Positions 14,300-15,989 of a stretch of 15,989 nucleotides of DNA are shown here, piece after piece. Positions within the stretch are counted from its first letter, which is position 1. Every line of letters begins with the position of its first letter. Source of the DNA: JAAUTS01 sp038250235 (GTDB lineage: Bacteria > Verrucomicrobiota > Verrucomicrobiia > Methylacidiphilales > JAAUTS01); NCBI GenBank assembly GCA_038250235.1, contig JBBSCO010000062.1, positions 1-15,989 of the forward strand, read 5' to 3'. A model generated the notes under the pieces. That model did no database searches and had not been told where the DNA came from. It saw only the letters and a program-made list of their open reading frames with translations. A program made the translations under genes and the position numbers.

Positions 14300-15751
14300 T
14301 CAGGGTCGGGCTGTTTCCGGGGGATTTTCACCCGCCTTCAACGCCGCCGGCAGGTTTACAGTAATGCAGGCTCCTGCCCCGGCCTTGCTCTCCACGATGA
14401 TGCGGCCCTTCATGGCTTCCACCAGTCGCTTGACAATAGACAAACCAAGCCCCGTGGAGTGCTCGCCCGCCGTTGGTCTGGCGCTGAGGCGCCCGTAGCG
14501 GCTGAACATTTTCTTCTTGTCTGCGGCGGTGAATCCGGGGCCTTCATCGCAGACGGAGAAGTGCGCCCATTCCAGCGGGCCTTCGCCGGCGCTGAGCGTC
14601 ACGCAACTGCCAGCGGGTGAAAACTTGATGGCGTTGGTCAGCAGGTTGTCGAGGACGCGAGGAAGTGCATCCTGATCCGCGTGTGCATAAAGCGGATGCT
14701 CAGGGAGCTCGACGAACAGAGTGATCCGTTTGGTTTCGGCGACGAGGGTGTGCCGCTCCACCGCACCTTGCAGAATAGCGCGTATGTCGAGAGGCTCGGC
14801 CAATACCAGGATCCGATCAGCAGATTGATTGGTGAGAAATTCCTGCACAAACGTTGTCACGGTTTGTGTGGAGCGCACGATGTTCACGACGAGCGGTGCG
14901 CAGAGTGCCGGGATCGTGTCGAGCTGCCGCTCCAGGGCCACTGCGTTCAGGTGAAGGCCCGTGAGATCATTCCCCAGATCGTGCGTGAGCAGACCGAGCA
15001 ATTCGTCCTTGTCTTCGGCAAGGTCACGCAACTGTTCACGCGCGCGCTTCAAGGCGAGATGGGTGCGCACGCGAGAGAGCAGTTCGGCTTTGTTGAACGG
15101 CTTGGTGACGTAATCCACGCCGCCGCATTCGAGCGCCTGAACGATGGTATTTTTGTCGTTCGCAGCCGAGAGGAAAATGATGGGAATGTCCGCCCAACAT
15201 GCCTTGGCCTTGAGCTTGCGGCACACTTCAATACCGTTCAGCCCCGGCATGTTCATGTCGAGGAGGATGAGGTCTGGCGTGTTTGCAGTAAGAAGTGCAA
15301 ACGCTGCTTCACCGCCGCTCGCGGGGATGACTTTATAGCCGAGCATTGAGAGCACGGCGCCGATGAGCTGGAGATTCCGCGCTTGATCATCAATGATCAG
15401 AATGGTCTCAGTTGCTGTGATGCCGGCGAGGTTCACGGCGTCCGGTTGGGGGATGAGGAGCTTGGGTTTTCTTACGCGGGCAGGAGAGAGTTGTTGCTTC
15501 GATACCTGCTTCAAATCGAGATCCGCCACCGTGCTTGGTTGGGGCTCGGTAAATTTGACCTGCAACGCCTTCACCGTTGCCTCCAACTGGGTCATCTCAG
15601 CGCGCATTCCCTTCAGAGTCGCAGCGACTTCGGGATCCGTCCCCTGATCTTCGAGCAATACGGCTTGGAGGCCGAGGCTGTTGATCGAGTTTCTCACGTC
15701 ATGCACGTGCTTGTGGATGATTTGTTGGATGAGCAGTGGGTCGTCAGTCAT
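14300..15751 (-). CDS. Receiver-first hybrid histidine kinase (REC-HisKA-HATPase)
   Basis: A 483-residue cytoplasmic protein without membrane helices. Residues 1-67 form a helical unit with HKHVHDVRNSINSLGLQA, which resembles a histidine-kinase H-box (His17). A linker leads to a receiver domain at about 115-235: acidic pair Asp121-Asp122, phosphoacceptor Asp165 in LILLDMNMPG, Ser195 and Lys217 in TKPF. A HisKA helix follows with LLTHDLGNDL (His257). The HATPase domain at about 350-470 has the N-box DNLLTNAIKFS, G1 DEGPGF (402-407) and G2 GLGLS (434-438). All catalytic residues I can check are present. The input is probably phosphorylation of the receiver or of the upstream partner, as no sensor domain exists. 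The ATG overlaps the TGA of the preceding receiver-domain gene (ATGA), so the two act as a coupled pair. Confidence 0.92.
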   Translation of the reverse strand: MTDDPLLIQQIIHKHVHDVRNSINSLGLQAVLLEDQGTDPEVAATLKGMRAEMTQLEATVKALQVKFTEPQPSTVADLDLKQVSKQQLSPARVRKPKLLIPQPDAVNLAGITATETILIIDDQARNLQLIGAVLSMLGYKVIPASGGEAAFALLTANTPDLILLDMNMPGLNGIEVCRKLKAKACWADIPIIFLSAANDKNTIVQALECGGVDYVTKPFNKAELLSRVRTHLALKRAREQLRDLAEDKDELLGLLTHDLGNDLTGLHLNAVALERQLDTIPALCAPLVVNIVRSTQTVTTFVQEFLTNQSADRILVLAEPLDIRAILQGAVERHTLVAETKRITLFVELPEHPLYAHADQDALPRVLDNLLTNAIKFSPAGSCVTLSAGEGPLEWAHFSVCDEGPGFTAADKKKMFSRYGRLSARPTAGEHSTGLGLSIVKRLVEAMKGRIIVESKAGAGACITVNLPAALKAGENPPETARP

Positions 15752-15989
15752 AGAGTTGGAGATGGAAGTTGAGTGAGCAAATGCGTGAGCTGTTCCACCT
15801 TCACGGGCTTAACGAGGTGGGCGAAGAAGCCCGCTTCCTTCGAGCGTTGCAGGTCATCCTCCATGCCGTAGCCGCTCAGGGCGATGGCGGGGACGGGGCG
15901 GATGCTTTGAATCTGAGCCATCAGATCAATGCCGCTACCATCGGGCAGGCCGAGGTCGCTGATGACCGCATCGAAGCGTCCGGCTTTGT
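15748..15989 (-). CDS. Receiver-domain protein, C-terminal end (runs off window)
   Basis: The last 79 residues of a protein whose start lies beyond the window edge. They hold the second half of a receiver domain: FDAVISDLGLPDGSGIDLM with the phosphoacceptor Asp (in ISDLGLP), IALSGYG with the Ser position, and HLVKPVKVEQL with the conserved Lys. The LPDGSG, LSGYG and KPV style is common in the terminal receiver of hybrid sensor kinases. It may therefore be the end of a large hybrid kinase rather than a free regulator. Its stop overlaps the start of the kinase gene downstream by four bases. Confidence 0.85.
   Translation of the reverse strand, partial: KAGRFDAVISDLGLPDGSGIDLMAQIQSIRPVPAIALSGYGMEDDLQRSKEAGFFAHLVKPVKVEQLTHLLTQLPSPTL

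Noticed and set aside
1..15989. tRNA, rRNA, CRISPR array or phage/defence cassette
   Set aside because: No cloverleaf-like sequence, rRNA signature, regularly spaced repeats, or nuclease/phage gene set was seen on either strand.

Overview
The window reads as a chromosomal segment of a Gram-negative, probably Verrucomicrobiota or Planctomycetota-like bacterium. This is an inference: the genes encode envelope proteins with signal peptides, an OmpA-type peptidoglycan-binding protein, and a MoxR / DUF58 / twin-VWA / DUF4175-like / coiled-coil / PA14 gene order that I associate with those phyla. No rRNA or other taxonomic marker is present.

Layout. (1) 1-218: a junction of two broken mobile elements, the C-terminal part of an IS110-type transposase (+) butted against the N-terminus of a REP-associated (RAYT, Y1-type) transposase (-). 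(2) 356-11670, all on the minus strand: a tightly packed seven-gene operon read from 11670 down to 356. Its order is MoxR AAA+ ATPase, DUF58 protein, BatA-like membrane VWA protein, a second membrane VWA protein with a glutamine-amidotransferase-like domain, a DUF4175-like membrane protein, a Gln/Ala-rich coiled-coil exported protein and a PA14-like exported protein. Gene spacing runs from a 4-nt overlap to 24 nt, so one mRNA is likely. (3) 11671-12225: a 555-bp gap with a pair of direct repeats just upstream of moxR and several hairpins, one resembling an IS200/IS605 end. (4) 12226-12915 (-): an exported coiled-coil plus OmpA_C protein. (5) 12916-14299: a decaying region with tandem remnants, on the plus strand, of a YflT-like general stress protein gene (two frameshifts and a stop) and a BON-domain gene (a stop and a frameshift). 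(6) 14300-15989 (-): two translationally coupled two-component genes, the end of a receiver-domain protein that runs off the window and a complete REC-HisKA-HATPase kinase.

How the genes may work together. MoxR ATPases usually act as chaperone-like remodellers partnered with VWA proteins. Here the ATPase and the DUF58 protein look cytoplasmic. The two VWA proteins have the same predicted topology (two N-terminal membrane helices, a large periplasmic VWA body, one C-terminal helix). The last three products expose Ig/beta-like, coiled-coil and PA14-like parts outside the inner membrane. The operon therefore looks like an ATP-driven inner-membrane machine with a dedicated envelope arm. BatB, BatC and BatD of the classical aerotolerance operon are absent and these envelope proteins stand in their place. 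This module is the best candidate in the window for a little-described system.
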